DNA of 64,000 nt from Parvibium lacunae. Lineage in GTDB: Bacteria > Pseudomonadota > Gammaproteobacteria > Burkholderiales > Burkholderiaceae_D. The notes below the pieces were generated by a model. That model made no database searches and was not told the DNA's origin. It saw nothing but the letters and a program-made list of their open reading frames with translations. A program made the translations under genes and the position numbers. Location of the stretch: assembly GCF_003335215.1 (NCBI RefSeq), contig NZ_QPGB01000003.1, positions 186,001 to 250,000 on the forward strand. Reading direction: 5' to 3'. Below are positions 45,642 to 55,221 of the stretch, one piece after another. Position 1 is the first letter of the stretch. Each line of letters begins with the position of its first letter.

Positions 45642-46280
45642 TTAGTCAAGCTTAGCAATGTCATCTGACTTATGCCACCCATCCTGGGTACAGATGAGCT
45701 GCAGTGGTAGATCATGTTGCTCGACCGGTAAGTGGGCTAATTCACATCGGCTGTCTGCAACGCCTACCGTGGTACACCGGGCGGCATACGCCGCCAATGT
45801 ACGGTCATAAAACCCACCCCCATATCCAAGTCGATAGCCTATCTTTGTAAACCCAACACAGGGAATAAGTAGTGCCGCTGGTTGCACGTAGTGCGCCGCC
45901 GCTGGAATGGGGAGGCCATACGCATCGGCCACCATAGGCTGACCCGCAGCCCAAGCTCGAAAACGCAAAGGTTTACCCGTCTCCGCTTCAGGCAAGGCAA
46001 GCAGATGGCCCTGGGCCCACCAACGTTGATACAAGGGGTGCAAATCAACCTCATGCTTCAGCGGCCAGTAGACGCCGAGCCATGGTTTTTCTTGCGGTAA
46101 CCCGATGGTTGAGGCGGCTGCCTGATACCAAGCGTCAAGCGCCGATTGAATGTGCAGGTCGCGTGCGACCACACTCGCCGCAGAAAATGCGGCTCGCTGT
46201 TGTAACAGTTGTCGGCGTAGCGTCGCTTTATCCATTGCAGCGTCTATACTCAAAACAGAATTGGTATATTCTGCCATCAT
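45642..46280 (-). CDS. 5-formyltetrahydrofolate cyclo-ligase
   Basis: ATP-dependent folate-salvage enzyme (YgfA/MTHFS family) that converts 5-formyl-THF to 5,10-methenyl-THF. The C-terminal signature RLGYGGGFYDRTLA and the substrate loop LGVYWPLKHEVDLHPL are present. ATG 46280 gives 212 residues; an ATG at 46235 (MDKATLRRQLLQQRAAF) also fits the family's usual beginning and may be correct. It is divergent from the lytic transglycosylase gene, 26 bases away. No 6S RNA, which often lies next to this gene, fits in the gap. Confidence 0.92.
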   Translation of the reverse strand: MMAEYTNSVLSIDAAMDKATLRRQLLQQRAAFSAASVVARDLHIQSALDAWYQAAASTIGLPQEKPWLGVYWPLKHEVDLHPLYQRWWAQGHLLALPEAETGKPLRFRAWAAGQPMVADAYGLPIPAAAHYVQPAALLIPCVGFTKIGYRLGYGGGFYDRTLAAYAARCTTVGVADSRCELAHLPVEQHDLPLQLICTQDGWHKSDDIAKLD

Positions 46281-46306
46281 AGTCAATCAATCATGCATGC
46301 AATCTC

Positions 46307-48421
46307 ATGAATCTCTGTTTTTCACCCATGTTTTCTAGACTCTTCCACCTGGTTACCCGTTTTTGGTATGGCCTGCGCGTAACCACGGTTTTCGTGCTGT
46401 GCGCTTTCATGGTGAACAATACAGCGATTGCCAAAGCCAGTGACAGTCAAAAATCGCCAAGTCGCGCACAGCCGCAAAATGACTCTTTTGATGACCTTAT
46501 TTTGAATGCACGTGATGCCGTGCGGCTTGGTGATAGCAAAAAACTCCAAGCCAGTCTCAGCCGCTGGCGACAACTTGATGGGCCGCAATCCCAGTACGTG
46601 TTAAATGACTACCTGGGCTACTGGGAATGGCGACAAAAATTGGTAGATGCGCGCCAAAATCCGCTGGGCTTGGATCAATCGGCATTACGCCAATGGCTTG
46701 CCGCCCGCCCAGGGCAACTGGTGAGTGATCTACTGCGCCGTGATTGGCTACAGCAATTAGCCCGCCAAGGACAATGGGAGCGCTTTCGGGAACTGTACCC
46801 GGCTTGGGTGCTACGGGATGAGCGTGACTTGCTGTGCTATGAACAAGTCAGCCAACTTGAAAACCGGCAGAGTAGCGATTTCCGCCCAGCAGACTGGCGG
46901 CTACAAACCCGGCAATTGCTGCTACAAACCGCCCAAAGTAAAGAGTTCCCCGAAGGCTGCCAGGAGCTGCTGTCTCAAGCTATCCAACAGCAACTTTTTA
47001 GTCTGCACGATGGACTAGAACTGTTGCGCCTATTATTTGCCAATAATCGGGGGGGGGCCGCATTACGCCTGGGGCAACAGCTGCAAGCGCAGTTAGCCCT
47101 CGGTCAGAGCAATATCAGCTTAGCCTATGAAAGGCCACTGGAATTACTGCGCCAACTGCCAGCCGAGCGGCTGAAACAACAACCTGCTCATCAAGAATTA
47201 GCCGTACTCGCCATCGTTCGCCTCACCCGCGAACAAGTGGACGAGGCGGCGCAGCAGCTCACCCTATTGGCCCCAGCCCTTAGCGCGCGGCAACAGGGCT
47301 ATCTGTGGGGGCAAATCGGCATGGCCGGTGCTAAGCGCCTGCATGAGCAAGCCATCGATTGGATGGAAAAAGCCGATGCCAGTCAACTCAATGCAGAAAT
47401 TTTGGAATGGAAAGTACGGGCGGCACTACGCGCACAGCGCTGGGATATCGTGCAGCGGGCGATTGAGAATATGGACGAGCCCCAGCGCCGCGACCCCACC
47501 TGGATCTACTGGTTGGGACGAGCCTATCAGGCTCAAGGGCAAGCAGTGCAAGCCGAGCAGCAGTTTCGCGTGATTAGCCCGCAGTTTGGGTTCTACAGCA
47601 AACTCGCTCAGGAAGAGTTAGGCTTAAAAATTGTGTTGCCCCCTGTGGCGACCGCGCCCAGCGAAACAGAGCGGCAATTTGCGCAACAACACCCAGGCCT
47701 GAAACGTGCGCTCAAGTTCTATGCGCTGGGCTTACGCTTCGAGGGCAATCGTGAGTGGAATTTTGCGCTTAGGGGCCTAAGCGATCGACAGTTACTGGCG
47801 GTCGCTGACTATGCAAAACAATTGCAGATCTATGATCGAGCCATCAATACCGCAGAGCGCACCCAGCAAGAGCATGATTTTAATTTACGGTTTTTGACGC
47901 CCTACCGCCAAGAGCTGGCACTAGCGGCACAGCGGGCTGGGGTTGATGAGCCTTTTGTCTATGGACTGATTCGTCAGGAATCCCGCTTTATTACCGATGC
48001 GAAATCTCAGGTTGGGGCCAGCGGTTTGATGCAATTGATGCCTGCCACCGCAAAATACGTTGCCCGTAAAATTGGGTGGCATGATTTTCATGGTCAGGAA
48101 GTCAATGACGTGGGCACCAATCTTACGCTTGGCACACGCTATCTGCGCATGGTGCTCGACAGCTTGGATCAATCGCCTGTGCTGGCAACCGCCGCTTACA
48201 ACGCGGGCCCAGGCCGACCAAGAGCATGGCGCGCGCGCGCGCATTATGGCAAAGCGATAGAAGGGGCGATTTTTGCGGAAACCATTCCTTTCACTGAGAC
48301 TCGTGATTATGTGAAAAAAGTGCTATCGAACACCGTCTATTACGCGGCTCAATTTGAAGGCCGCGCCCAATCGCTCAAAACACGTTTAGGTGTGATTCAG
48401 CCCACCACCCCGCAGCCCTAG
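46307..48421 (+). CDS. Soluble lytic murein transglycosylase (Slt70-like)
   Basis: Periplasmic lytic transglycosylase of 704 residues. A signal sequence ending near NTAIAKA is followed by a long alpha-helical superhelix region (residues about 50-520) typical of Slt70. The C-terminal SLT domain has the catalytic Glu in LIRQESRF, and SQVGASGLMQLMPATAKYVARK, NLTLGTRYL and TAAYNAGPGRPRAW. An ATG at 46328 is a possible alternative start. The coding sequence contains a run of nine G residues (47049-47057) in the superhelix region. Confidence 0.94.
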   Translation: MNLCFSPMFSRLFHLVTRFWYGLRVTTVFVLCAFMVNNTAIAKASDSQKSPSRAQPQNDSFDDLILNARDAVRLGDSKKLQASLSRWRQLDGPQSQYVLNDYLGYWEWRQKLVDARQNPLGLDQSALRQWLAARPGQLVSDLLRRDWLQQLARQGQWERFRELYPAWVLRDERDLLCYEQVSQLENRQSSDFRPADWRLQTRQLLLQTAQSKEFPEGCQELLSQAIQQQLFSLHDGLELLRLLFANNRGGAALRLGQQLQAQLALGQSNISLAYERPLELLRQLPAERLKQQPAHQELAVLAIVRLTREQVDEAAQQLTLLAPALSARQQGYLWGQIGMAGAKRLHEQAIDWMEKADASQLNAEILEWKVRAALRAQRWDIVQRAIENMDEPQRRDPTWIYWLGRAYQAQGQAVQAEQQFRVISPQFGFYSKLAQEELGLKIVLPPVATAPSETERQFAQQHPGLKRALKFYALGLRFEGNREWNFALRGLSDRQLLAVADYAKQLQIYDRAINTAERTQQEHDFNLRFLTPYRQELALAAQRAGVDEPFVYGLIRQESRFITDAKSQVGASGLMQLMPATAKYVARKIGWHDFHGQEVNDVGTNLTLGTRYLRMVLDSLDQSPVLATAAYNAGPGRPRAWRARAHYGKAIEGAIFAETIPFTETRDYVKKVLSNTVYYAAQFEGRAQSLKTRLGVIQPTTPQP
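47049..47057 (+). repeat. G9 homopolymer inside the lytic transglycosylase gene
   Basis: Nine consecutive G residues encode Arg-Gly-Gly-Ala about codon 248. A one-base slip would truncate the protein before the catalytic domain. Confidence 0.9.
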
Positions 48422-48700
48422 CGTGGGCGATGGTAGTCAGGGATAGGCGATGCTGCGATTTACGCCACCCTGACTGCCAATTTCATCACAGGCTTTGCAA
48501 ACGAAGCTGATTAGAATCAGCTTTGTCATTTAGCCGCGCCACTGAGCACGAGACAGCCTGCTGTCGTTGCAAAAAAACCAGCAAGTTCAGTAAATAATCA
48601 TCAAAACATGAAAATTTATTGCTGGCATTCGGTTTGATCGGTAAGGTATTTTTGCGCTGGCACTATTCAACTCTCACTCTTCGTACAGGAAATCCGCCAT
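48422..48700. other. Intergenic region before the kinase-cyclase operon
   Basis: No gene is seen in this 279-bp stretch. It contains a perfect palindrome AAGCTGATT/AATCAGCTT (48504-48523), which lacks a T tail and so looks more like an operator than a terminator. An A+T-rich part (48560-48620) probably contains the operon promoter. AGGAAA lies 11 bases before the kinase ATG. Confidence 0.45.
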
Positions 48701-51292
48701 ATGGCTCGCACTTCGCGCTCCACCTTGCCCAGTTCTGCAGCAAAAACTGCCAAGACCCAAAAACCCTTTTGGCAAAAAGATTGGGCCTTGGGCGTGCTCA
48801 TTTTGCTGGCCTTACTGGTGATGGATCGCAGCAGCACCTTATTGGCAGGGCTTGAGCGTGCCGCGTATGACTGGGGGGTTCAACTCAACCAAAAAACGCC
48901 AAACGATAAAATCGCGATCATTGCTATTGATGATGCGAGTATCGACAAAATCGGTCGCTGGCCTTGGTCGCGCGATATTCATGCCGAGTTACTAACCCTA
49001 TTACAGAGCGCCAAGCCAAAATTAATTGGGCATACGACTTTTTTCTTTGAGCCTCAACAAGACCCAGGGCTGGCTTATATCCGAAAAATTCACCCCCTTG
49101 CGACTAAGCTTGCGGAGACCGAGCCAGTCCCCGCTGACCTACAGGCACTGCTGGGGTTAGTGCAAGAAGCGCAAACTAAACTCGATACCGATAAAGCCTT
49201 GACCAATAGCCTACAAACCGCAGGGAATGTGGTTTTGCCGCTCAGTTTTACACTCGGTGAACCACTCGGAAAACCCAATGAGTTACCCCCACCAGCGGTC
49301 AGTCGTTTTAGTTTCACGACCCCGCAGCAGTCGAATGAGCCGAGTATCAGGGCTGTTCCCGCCAGTGCGATGCAATTCCCGCTCACAGCGCTTGCCGAGC
49401 AAGCCGTTGGCCTGGGGCATTTAAGTTTTAATTTAGAGGTGGATGGTGCCGCGCGGACTGATGCATTGTTAATTCAATACTACGAGCAGTTCTACCCCTC
49501 GTTTGCCCTGCAGATCGCGATGCGGAGTTTGAATTTACAACTGGCAGATATGCAGGTTATTTGGGGGGAAGCGATTCGCCTTGGCAAGCTAAGCATTCCC
49601 ACTGACAGTGAGATGCAGATGCGCCCTCACTTTTATCAAGATAGCAAAAATAGGGCCGCGTTCAGCAAAGACTCGTTTTTTGATGTGCTGAGTGGCAAGA
49701 TCCCATTAAGCAAATACACCGACAAGATCATCTTGATCGGCCCAACCGCAACCGGCCTCGGTAGCAGCATGCCGACGCCAACCAACCCAGCGATGGCCCC
49801 AGTCGAAATCTTGGCACACCAAGTATCGAGCCTCTTATCAGGGCACTTTTACATCGTGCCTTTTTGGATATCACTGGTAGAACTGCTCATTATCAGTCTC
49901 ACCACACTTTACTTGGTTATTTTGTTACCCCGACTCTCTGCCAAGGCAGGGGCAATGGTCACCGCCGTTATTGCGCTCAGTTTCTTGGTAAGCCATTTCT
50001 CAGTCATGTTAGTCGCTGGGATTTGGATCAAGTTGATGTTCCCATTGGTCTTGCTACTGTGTGGCCACCTCGCGCTAACAACCAAACATTTCCTGCAAAC
50101 TGAAGCGGGTAAAGTCAAAGCTGATGCTGAGTCAGCGGAAAGCAACCGCATGCTGGCGCTGGCCTTCCAGGGGCAAGGTCAATTAGATATGGCTTGGGAT
50201 AAATTCCGCAAATGTCCTTTGGACCAAAGTTTGTTGGATAACCTCTATAACTTGGCACTCGACTTTGAACGCAAACGCCAATTCAATAAGGCGCAAGCGG
50301 TGTATGAATACATGGCAGCATTTAATCCGAATTTCCGCGATTTATCGCAGCGGCTCAACCGCGCTAAGGACATGGCAGAAACGGTCATTTTAGGTGGTGG
50401 TAACACCCGCAGCCAGCAAGGTACCTTAGTCAATCAGGCAGGTGGAGTCGAGAAACCCATGCTGGGTCGCTACCAGGTTGAAAAAGAGCTGGGTAAAGGT
50501 GCAATGGGGGTGGTTTATCAAGGCCGTGATCCGAAAATCGGCCGTATCGTTGCAATCAAAACACTGGCGTTAGCGCAAGAATTTGAAGAGGATGAACTGG
50601 CTGAGGTGAAAACTCGCTTTTTTCGGGAAGCAGAAACGGCCGGGCGTCTCAATCACCCCAACATTGTTACCATTTACGATGCAGGCGAAGAGCATGATCT
50701 TTGTTACATCGCCATGGAATTATTGCGCGGAAAAGATCTGGTTCCGCACACTAAGCCTGGGCAGTTATTGCCGACCAAACTCGTCCTCACCATGATTGCA
50801 CGGGTTGCACAGGCGCTCTCTTATGCGCACAAACAGCAAATTGTTCACCGTGATATCAAACCCGCGAACCTAATGTTTGACCAAACAGATGAAATTATTA
50901 AAGTGACCGACTTTGGGATTGCGCGTATTACCGACTCCAGTAAAACCAAAACTGGGATGGTGCTCGGCACCCCGTCCTACATGTCGCCAGAACAGCTCTC
51001 TGGGCAGAAAATTGATGGTCGCTCGGATTTATACTCATTAACGGTGACCTTATATCAATTATTATGCGGTAAGCTTCCGTTTGTTGGGGAATCGATGGCG
51101 CAGCTCATGTTCAAAATCGCGAATGATCCTGCCCCTGACATTCGTGATGTGCGTCCTGACCTTGCGGACTGCATCTGGGCAATCTTGGAAAAAGGGATGG
51201 CAAAAAATCGGCAGGCGCGCTACCAAGATGGGGAAGAAATGGCCGCCGAGTTACTTGCTTGTGCCGAACGCTTAGAAATAGTTGGCCAATAA
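48701..51292 (+). CDS. CHASE2-domain serine/threonine protein kinase
   Basis: Membrane-bound Hanks-type kinase of 863 residues. One N-terminal helix (WALGVLILLALLVM) leads to an extracytoplasmic CHASE2 sensor (about residues 45-390), then three membrane helices (about 390-465) and a helical repeat-like linker. The kinase domain is residues 587-860: Gly loop LGKGAMGVVYQG, VAIK, HRDIKPANLMF (about 714), DFGIARI (about 736) and SYMSPEQLSG. All catalytic residues are intact. It opens the seven-gene operon, and the same CHASE2 sensor type recurs in the cyclase three genes on. Confidence 0.93.
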   Translation: MARTSRSTLPSSAAKTAKTQKPFWQKDWALGVLILLALLVMDRSSTLLAGLERAAYDWGVQLNQKTPNDKIAIIAIDDASIDKIGRWPWSRDIHAELLTLLQSAKPKLIGHTTFFFEPQQDPGLAYIRKIHPLATKLAETEPVPADLQALLGLVQEAQTKLDTDKALTNSLQTAGNVVLPLSFTLGEPLGKPNELPPPAVSRFSFTTPQQSNEPSIRAVPASAMQFPLTALAEQAVGLGHLSFNLEVDGAARTDALLIQYYEQFYPSFALQIAMRSLNLQLADMQVIWGEAIRLGKLSIPTDSEMQMRPHFYQDSKNRAAFSKDSFFDVLSGKIPLSKYTDKIILIGPTATGLGSSMPTPTNPAMAPVEILAHQVSSLLSGHFYIVPFWISLVELLIISLTTLYLVILLPRLSAKAGAMVTAVIALSFLVSHFSVMLVAGIWIKLMFPLVLLLCGHLALTTKHFLQTEAGKVKADAESAESNRMLALAFQGQGQLDMAWDKFRKCPLDQSLLDNLYNLALDFERKRQFNKAQAVYEYMAAFNPNFRDLSQRLNRAKDMAETVILGGGNTRSQQGTLVNQAGGVEKPMLGRYQVEKELGKGAMGVVYQGRDPKIGRIVAIKTLALAQEFEEDELAEVKTRFFREAETAGRLNHPNIVTIYDAGEEHDLCYIAMELLRGKDLVPHTKPGQLLPTKLVLTMIARVAQALSYAHKQQIVHRDIKPANLMFDQTDEIIKVTDFGIARITDSSKTKTGMVLGTPSYMSPEQLSGQKIDGRSDLYSLTVTLYQLLCGKLPFVGESMAQLMFKIANDPAPDIRDVRPDLADCIWAILEKGMAKNRQARYQDGEEMAAELLACAERLEIVGQ

Positions 51293-51317
51293 AATTGGGC
51301 ATGATCCAGATACGATA

Positions 51318-52139
51318 ATGATGCGCTTAAATGTTGACCTTGATATCGCCTATGCGACGGATTCCGGGAAACTGCGTCCGCACAATGAAGATTCCGTCGC
51401 CATCTCGACCGAATATGGCCTAGCTATTCTTGCTGATGGCATGGGCGGTTATAACGCCGGTGAAGTGGCGAGCGGGATGGCGACTGCGGTCCTTAAGAAT
51501 GACCTGGAAGCGGATCTTGCGCGGTGGCATAAGGAGCTTTACCGTGGCCGAGGTGAAAAACTAACGGCGCTATTGCAGGCACGGATCGCGCGCGCTAATA
51601 GTGCAATCTACCAAGCTTCGCAGAGCCAACCCCAGTACGCGGGCATGGGAACGACCCTAGTCATGGGAATATTTCGTGGCGAAACTGTCACGCTTGCGCA
51701 TATTGGTGATTCCCGCGCATACCGTCTACGGGGTGAAGTCTGGCAACAATTAACCCGTGATCATTCGCTACTGCAGGAACAACTGGATGCTGGGCTGATT
51801 ACACCAGAGCAAGCGCGTCAATCGCATAATAAAAATTTGGTCACACGCGCACTGGGGATCGACTCTGCAGTGATTCCAGACATCCAGCAAATGCAAACGG
51901 AAGCGGGTGATATCTACCTGTTCTGTTCTGATGGTTTATCTGACATGGTTCCAGAAGAAGTCATTATTGAAACCATACAAGGGTTAGGCATGAATCTGGC
52001 CGCAACCGCACAGCAACTGGTGCAGGCAGCAAATGATTACGGTGGGCGCGATAATGTTTCTGTTGTCTTAGTGAAGATTCAACCGCACAGCACCGCGTCA
52101 TTCAATTTATTTTCTCGTTTCTTTAATTGGCTCAAATAA
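51318..52139 (+). CDS. PP2C-family protein phosphatase
   Basis: Metal-dependent Ser/Thr phosphatase of 273 residues. The metal-binding and catalytic motifs are complete: DSGKLRPHNEDSV, ILADGMGGYNAGEV, GMGTTLVMG, AHIGDSRAYRL, FCSDGLSDMV and GGRDNVSVVLV. ATG 51318 (MMRLNVDLD) is chosen over an in-frame TTG at 51282 that would overlap the kinase gene. It starts 25 bases after the kinase stop and is its expected antagonist. There is no membrane segment, so it is cytoplasmic. Confidence 0.94.
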   Translation: MMRLNVDLDIAYATDSGKLRPHNEDSVAISTEYGLAILADGMGGYNAGEVASGMATAVLKNDLEADLARWHKELYRGRGEKLTALLQARIARANSAIYQASQSQPQYAGMGTTLVMGIFRGETVTLAHIGDSRAYRLRGEVWQQLTRDHSLLQEQLDAGLITPEQARQSHNKNLVTRALGIDSAVIPDIQQMQTEAGDIYLFCSDGLSDMVPEEVIIETIQGLGMNLAATAQQLVQAANDYGGRDNVSVVLVKIQPHSTASFNLFSRFFNWLK

Positions 52140-52160
52140 TTGGTGAGTAAGGGGACTACG

Positions 52161-52880
52161 ATGGCAAAAATCATTCTCTCTTTAGATGGCATGACACTCA
52201 AAGATATTCCCCTGACGAAAGAGCGGACAACAATCGGACGCCGGCCGCACAATGATCTGGTGATTGATAATCTTGCAGTCAGCGGGGAACATGCGGTGAT
52301 CGTACAGGTCATGAACGATGCCATCTTGGAAGATCTGGGTAGCACCAATGGCACGATTGTGAATGGTCAATCGATTAAAAAGCATTTCTTGCAGCATCAG
52401 GACCTGATCGAGCTCGGCAAGTATCAACTTACGTTTATTGCTGACACGAAGCCTGCCCAGGAAACGGCAGACTATGAGAAAACCATGGTCATTCGTCCTG
52501 GTGCCATGCCCACTTATGAGCCTACCACTGCGGCAGTAGCGGCTGCCGCCAGCAGCAACCCACAGACAACGGCAGCAGCAGCCCCTAACGTATCCGTTAG
52601 CCCCGCTCTAACCGCTACCCGACCAGCCGCAGTACAACTCCTAAACGGGGCGAATGCAGGCAAAGAACTGGATCTAGTCAAAGCACTGACAACGATAGGA
52701 CGGCCCGGCATACAGGTCGCGGTTCTCACCAAGCGGCCGCAAGGTTACTTTTTAACGCCAGTCGAAGGACCACACCCCACCATCAATGGTGTGGCAATTG
52801 GCGCAGAACCGCAGATCTTGAATGACCATGATGTGATTGAGCTATCGGGTATCAAGCTTGAGTTTTATTTCAAAGCCTGA
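52161..52880 (+). CDS. FHA-domain protein with a second degenerate FHA-like domain
   Basis: Protein of 239 residues. The N-terminal FHA domain (about residues 1-90) has the phosphothreonine-binding pattern TTIGRRPHNDLVIDNLAVSGEHAVI...EDLGSTNGTIVNG. An Ala-rich linker follows (residues about 115-150). The C-terminal part, VQLLNGANAGKELDLVKALTTIGRPGIQVAVLTKRPQGYFLTPVEG, resembles a second FHA fold, but the Ser-x-x-His and STNG parts are missing. ATG 52161 lies behind AAGGGGAC. It probably reads Thr phosphorylation by the upstream kinase (inference). Confidence 0.92.
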   Translation: MAKIILSLDGMTLKDIPLTKERTTIGRRPHNDLVIDNLAVSGEHAVIVQVMNDAILEDLGSTNGTIVNGQSIKKHFLQHQDLIELGKYQLTFIADTKPAQETADYEKTMVIRPGAMPTYEPTTAAVAAAASSNPQTTAAAAPNVSVSPALTATRPAAVQLLNGANAGKELDLVKALTTIGRPGIQVAVLTKRPQGYFLTPVEGPHPTINGVAIGAEPQILNDHDVIELSGIKLEFYFKA

Positions 52881-52922
52881 TTCTAGCTCTCTGGCCTAGT
52901 CGCGTTACCGGGAATACGTCCT

Positions 52923-55211
52923 ATGCGTCTGTCACGCAAATTTCAGGCTCCACTACTGCGTCTGACCCTTAATCTCTTGGTCTTGCTATTTTTCTTATTG
53001 CAAGCAGCGGAGATTGTCCCCGCGCCCTTTATTCAGCGTTTAGATAATTTTTTATATGATGCCCGCTTGCTGGCTACCATGCCGCGCACCCGTGACGAGC
53101 GCGTGGTCATTCTCGACATCGATGAAAAGAGCCTCGCCGAGCAAGGGCAGTGGCCCTGGCGTCGAGATAAGCTGGCGCAGATCGTGGATACGCTTTTTGA
53201 TCACTATCAAATTCGCGCGCTTGGATTTGATATGGTTTTTGCTGAACGGGATGAAAAGTCAACCGCTGTGATGCTGGAAACCCTGGCGCTCGGCCCACTA
53301 AAAGAAGACCCGAGCTTTCAGCAACAGATTCCTCATCTCAAACAAACCCTCGACAGTGATCAACGTTTCGCCAAAGCGCTACAAAATCGCCCGATCGCAC
53401 TTGGCTATGTTCTTAATCAATCGATTGCTGGAGAAACCGTTACCGTTGGTCAGCTACCTGCTCCATTATTTGAAGCAGCACTTTTACAAACAAGACAGGT
53501 GGCATATAGCCGTTGGGAAGGTTATACCGCTAATTTACCCATATTGCAAAGCGCCGCCGCTGGGGCAGGATTCTTCAACCCGTTTATCGAAGAAAATGCC
53601 GGTGGGGTCTTACGTGGACTGCCTTTAATCAGTGAGTACCAAGGGCAATTTTATGAAACCTTGGCCCTGGCAATCGTCCGCCAAGCCCTGGGAAATCCCC
53701 CCGTCAAATTGGTTTTCAGTGATACCAGCCCATTACCTGGGTTTATGGCAAAACGCGCCAAAGGGTTAGAAGCGATCGCGCTCCCTCTCGCGAATGATCA
53801 AACGATCATGATTCCTACCAGTCGGGGCATTATGGTTAACGTGCCCTTCCGAGGGCCAGGGGGGCCAGCCGCTAACAGCTATGCCTATTACTCGCTCACT
53901 GATGTCTTGCAGCAACGGGTATCACCGACCCAACTACGCGGCAAAATTGTGTTGATTGGGACCACTGCGGCAGGCCTCAAGGATTTGCGAAACACCCCTG
54001 TTGGCGCGGAATATCCGGGGGTAGAAATGCATGCCAACACAATCAGCGGTATTTTAGACGGCACCATCGTACAGCGGCCTGATTTTGCGCCTGGGTATGT
54101 TGTCTTTATTGTGCTCATTTTTGGCAGTTTATTGATTTTTTTATTCAGCCGGGTGGGGCCATTGGGGTCGATGGCGCTCGCAGCATTGGCCATATTAAGC
54201 GTAGTTGGCCTGGATTTATGGTGGTATCAACAGCAACGGATTGTGATGCCATTAGCAGCCCCTTTACTGATGATCATTACCTTATTTATGCTCGATATGG
54301 CCTATGGTTATTTTATCGAGTCACGCAGCAAACGTGACATGATTGGCAAATTTGGGGAATATGTTGCCCCTGAATTAGTCGAGGAAATGGCACGCGACCC
54401 CGCGGCCTACAACATGGAAGGCGAAGACCGTGAAATGAGCGTGATGTTTGCGGATGTACGCGACTTCACCACCATTGCTGAATCGTTGCGCCCCCAAATC
54501 TTGCGTGAGTTTATCAATCAATATTTGACAACGATGACTGTGATAATTCGCACGCAGCATCGCGGCACTTTAGATAAATATATCGGTGATGCGATTATGG
54601 CTTTTTGGGGTGCCCCAATTGCCGACCCTGAACATGCAGAACAGGCGGTAGAGGCAGCCCTCGCGATGCAACAAGCAACGCGTCAATTGAATCAGGAATT
54701 CAGTCAACGTGGCTGGCCAACATTAAAAATCGGGATTGGGGTCAACACTGGGCTGATGCGTGTGGGCGATATGGGCTCTTCAATTCGTCGCGCTTACACG
54801 GTCATGGGTGATAGCGTCAATCTGGCCTCACGCCTCGAGGGCATAACGAAAACATATGGGGTTGGCATTGCCGTTGGCGAGGCCACAAAACAAGCTGCAC
54901 CCCATTTTGTATATCGCGAGCTGGATCGTGTGCGCGCGAAAGGCAAACTGGAAGCTGTGTCAATTTATGAGCCTATCGGTCATGAGGGTGAAGTCTCGGC
55001 CGAATTGATCGAGGAGATCAAACTGTGGCACCAAACATTAAAGCTTTATCGCGCCCAGGAATGGGATCGTGCAGAAATTCAACTCTTAAATTTGCAAGCC
55101 AAGTCAACTGATACGATTCTCTATGCCCACTATCTCAAACAAATCAAGTGGTGGCGGCACAACCCGCCGCCGGCCGACTGGGATGGCGTTACCAATTTCG
55201 AGACCAAGTAG
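52923..55211 (+). CDS. CHASE2-domain class III adenylate cyclase
   Basis: Membrane cyclase of 762 residues. One N-terminal helix leads to a CHASE2 sensor (about residues 30-390), three membrane helices (about 390-465) and a cyclase domain. The metal-binding Asp residues are in MSVMFADVRDFTTI (about 508). The base-recognition Lys is in LDKYIGDAIMAFWG (about 555) and its partner Asp in TVMGDSVNLASRLEG (about 627); the Lys/Asp pair indicates ATP rather than GTP, so cAMP is the expected product. It starts 42 bases after the FHA gene. A paralogous sensor is in the kinase. Confidence 0.93.
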   Translation: MRLSRKFQAPLLRLTLNLLVLLFFLLQAAEIVPAPFIQRLDNFLYDARLLATMPRTRDERVVILDIDEKSLAEQGQWPWRRDKLAQIVDTLFDHYQIRALGFDMVFAERDEKSTAVMLETLALGPLKEDPSFQQQIPHLKQTLDSDQRFAKALQNRPIALGYVLNQSIAGETVTVGQLPAPLFEAALLQTRQVAYSRWEGYTANLPILQSAAAGAGFFNPFIEENAGGVLRGLPLISEYQGQFYETLALAIVRQALGNPPVKLVFSDTSPLPGFMAKRAKGLEAIALPLANDQTIMIPTSRGIMVNVPFRGPGGPAANSYAYYSLTDVLQQRVSPTQLRGKIVLIGTTAAGLKDLRNTPVGAEYPGVEMHANTISGILDGTIVQRPDFAPGYVVFIVLIFGSLLIFLFSRVGPLGSMALAALAILSVVGLDLWWYQQQRIVMPLAAPLLMIITLFMLDMAYGYFIESRSKRDMIGKFGEYVAPELVEEMARDPAAYNMEGEDREMSVMFADVRDFTTIAESLRPQILREFINQYLTTMTVIIRTQHRGTLDKYIGDAIMAFWGAPIADPEHAEQAVEAALAMQQATRQLNQEFSQRGWPTLKIGIGVNTGLMRVGDMGSSIRRAYTVMGDSVNLASRLEGITKTYGVGIAVGEATKQAAPHFVYRELDRVRAKGKLEAVSIYEPIGHEGEVSAELIEEIKLWHQTLKLYRAQEWDRAEIQLLNLQAKSTDTILYAHYLKQIKWWRHNPPPADWDGVTNFETK

Positions 55212-55221
55212 TACCACTTCT

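Noticed and set aside
46236-46306. 6S RNA next to the 5-formyl-THF cyclo-ligase gene
   Set aside because: The gap to the divergent transglycosylase gene is far too short, and no suitable structure was seen.
48601-48700. Sigma-54-like element (TGGCAT...TTTGAT) upstream of the kinase gene
   Set aside because: The -12 box lacks the GC of TTGC(A/T), and a second TGGCAC nearby has no partner. The match is too weak to call.
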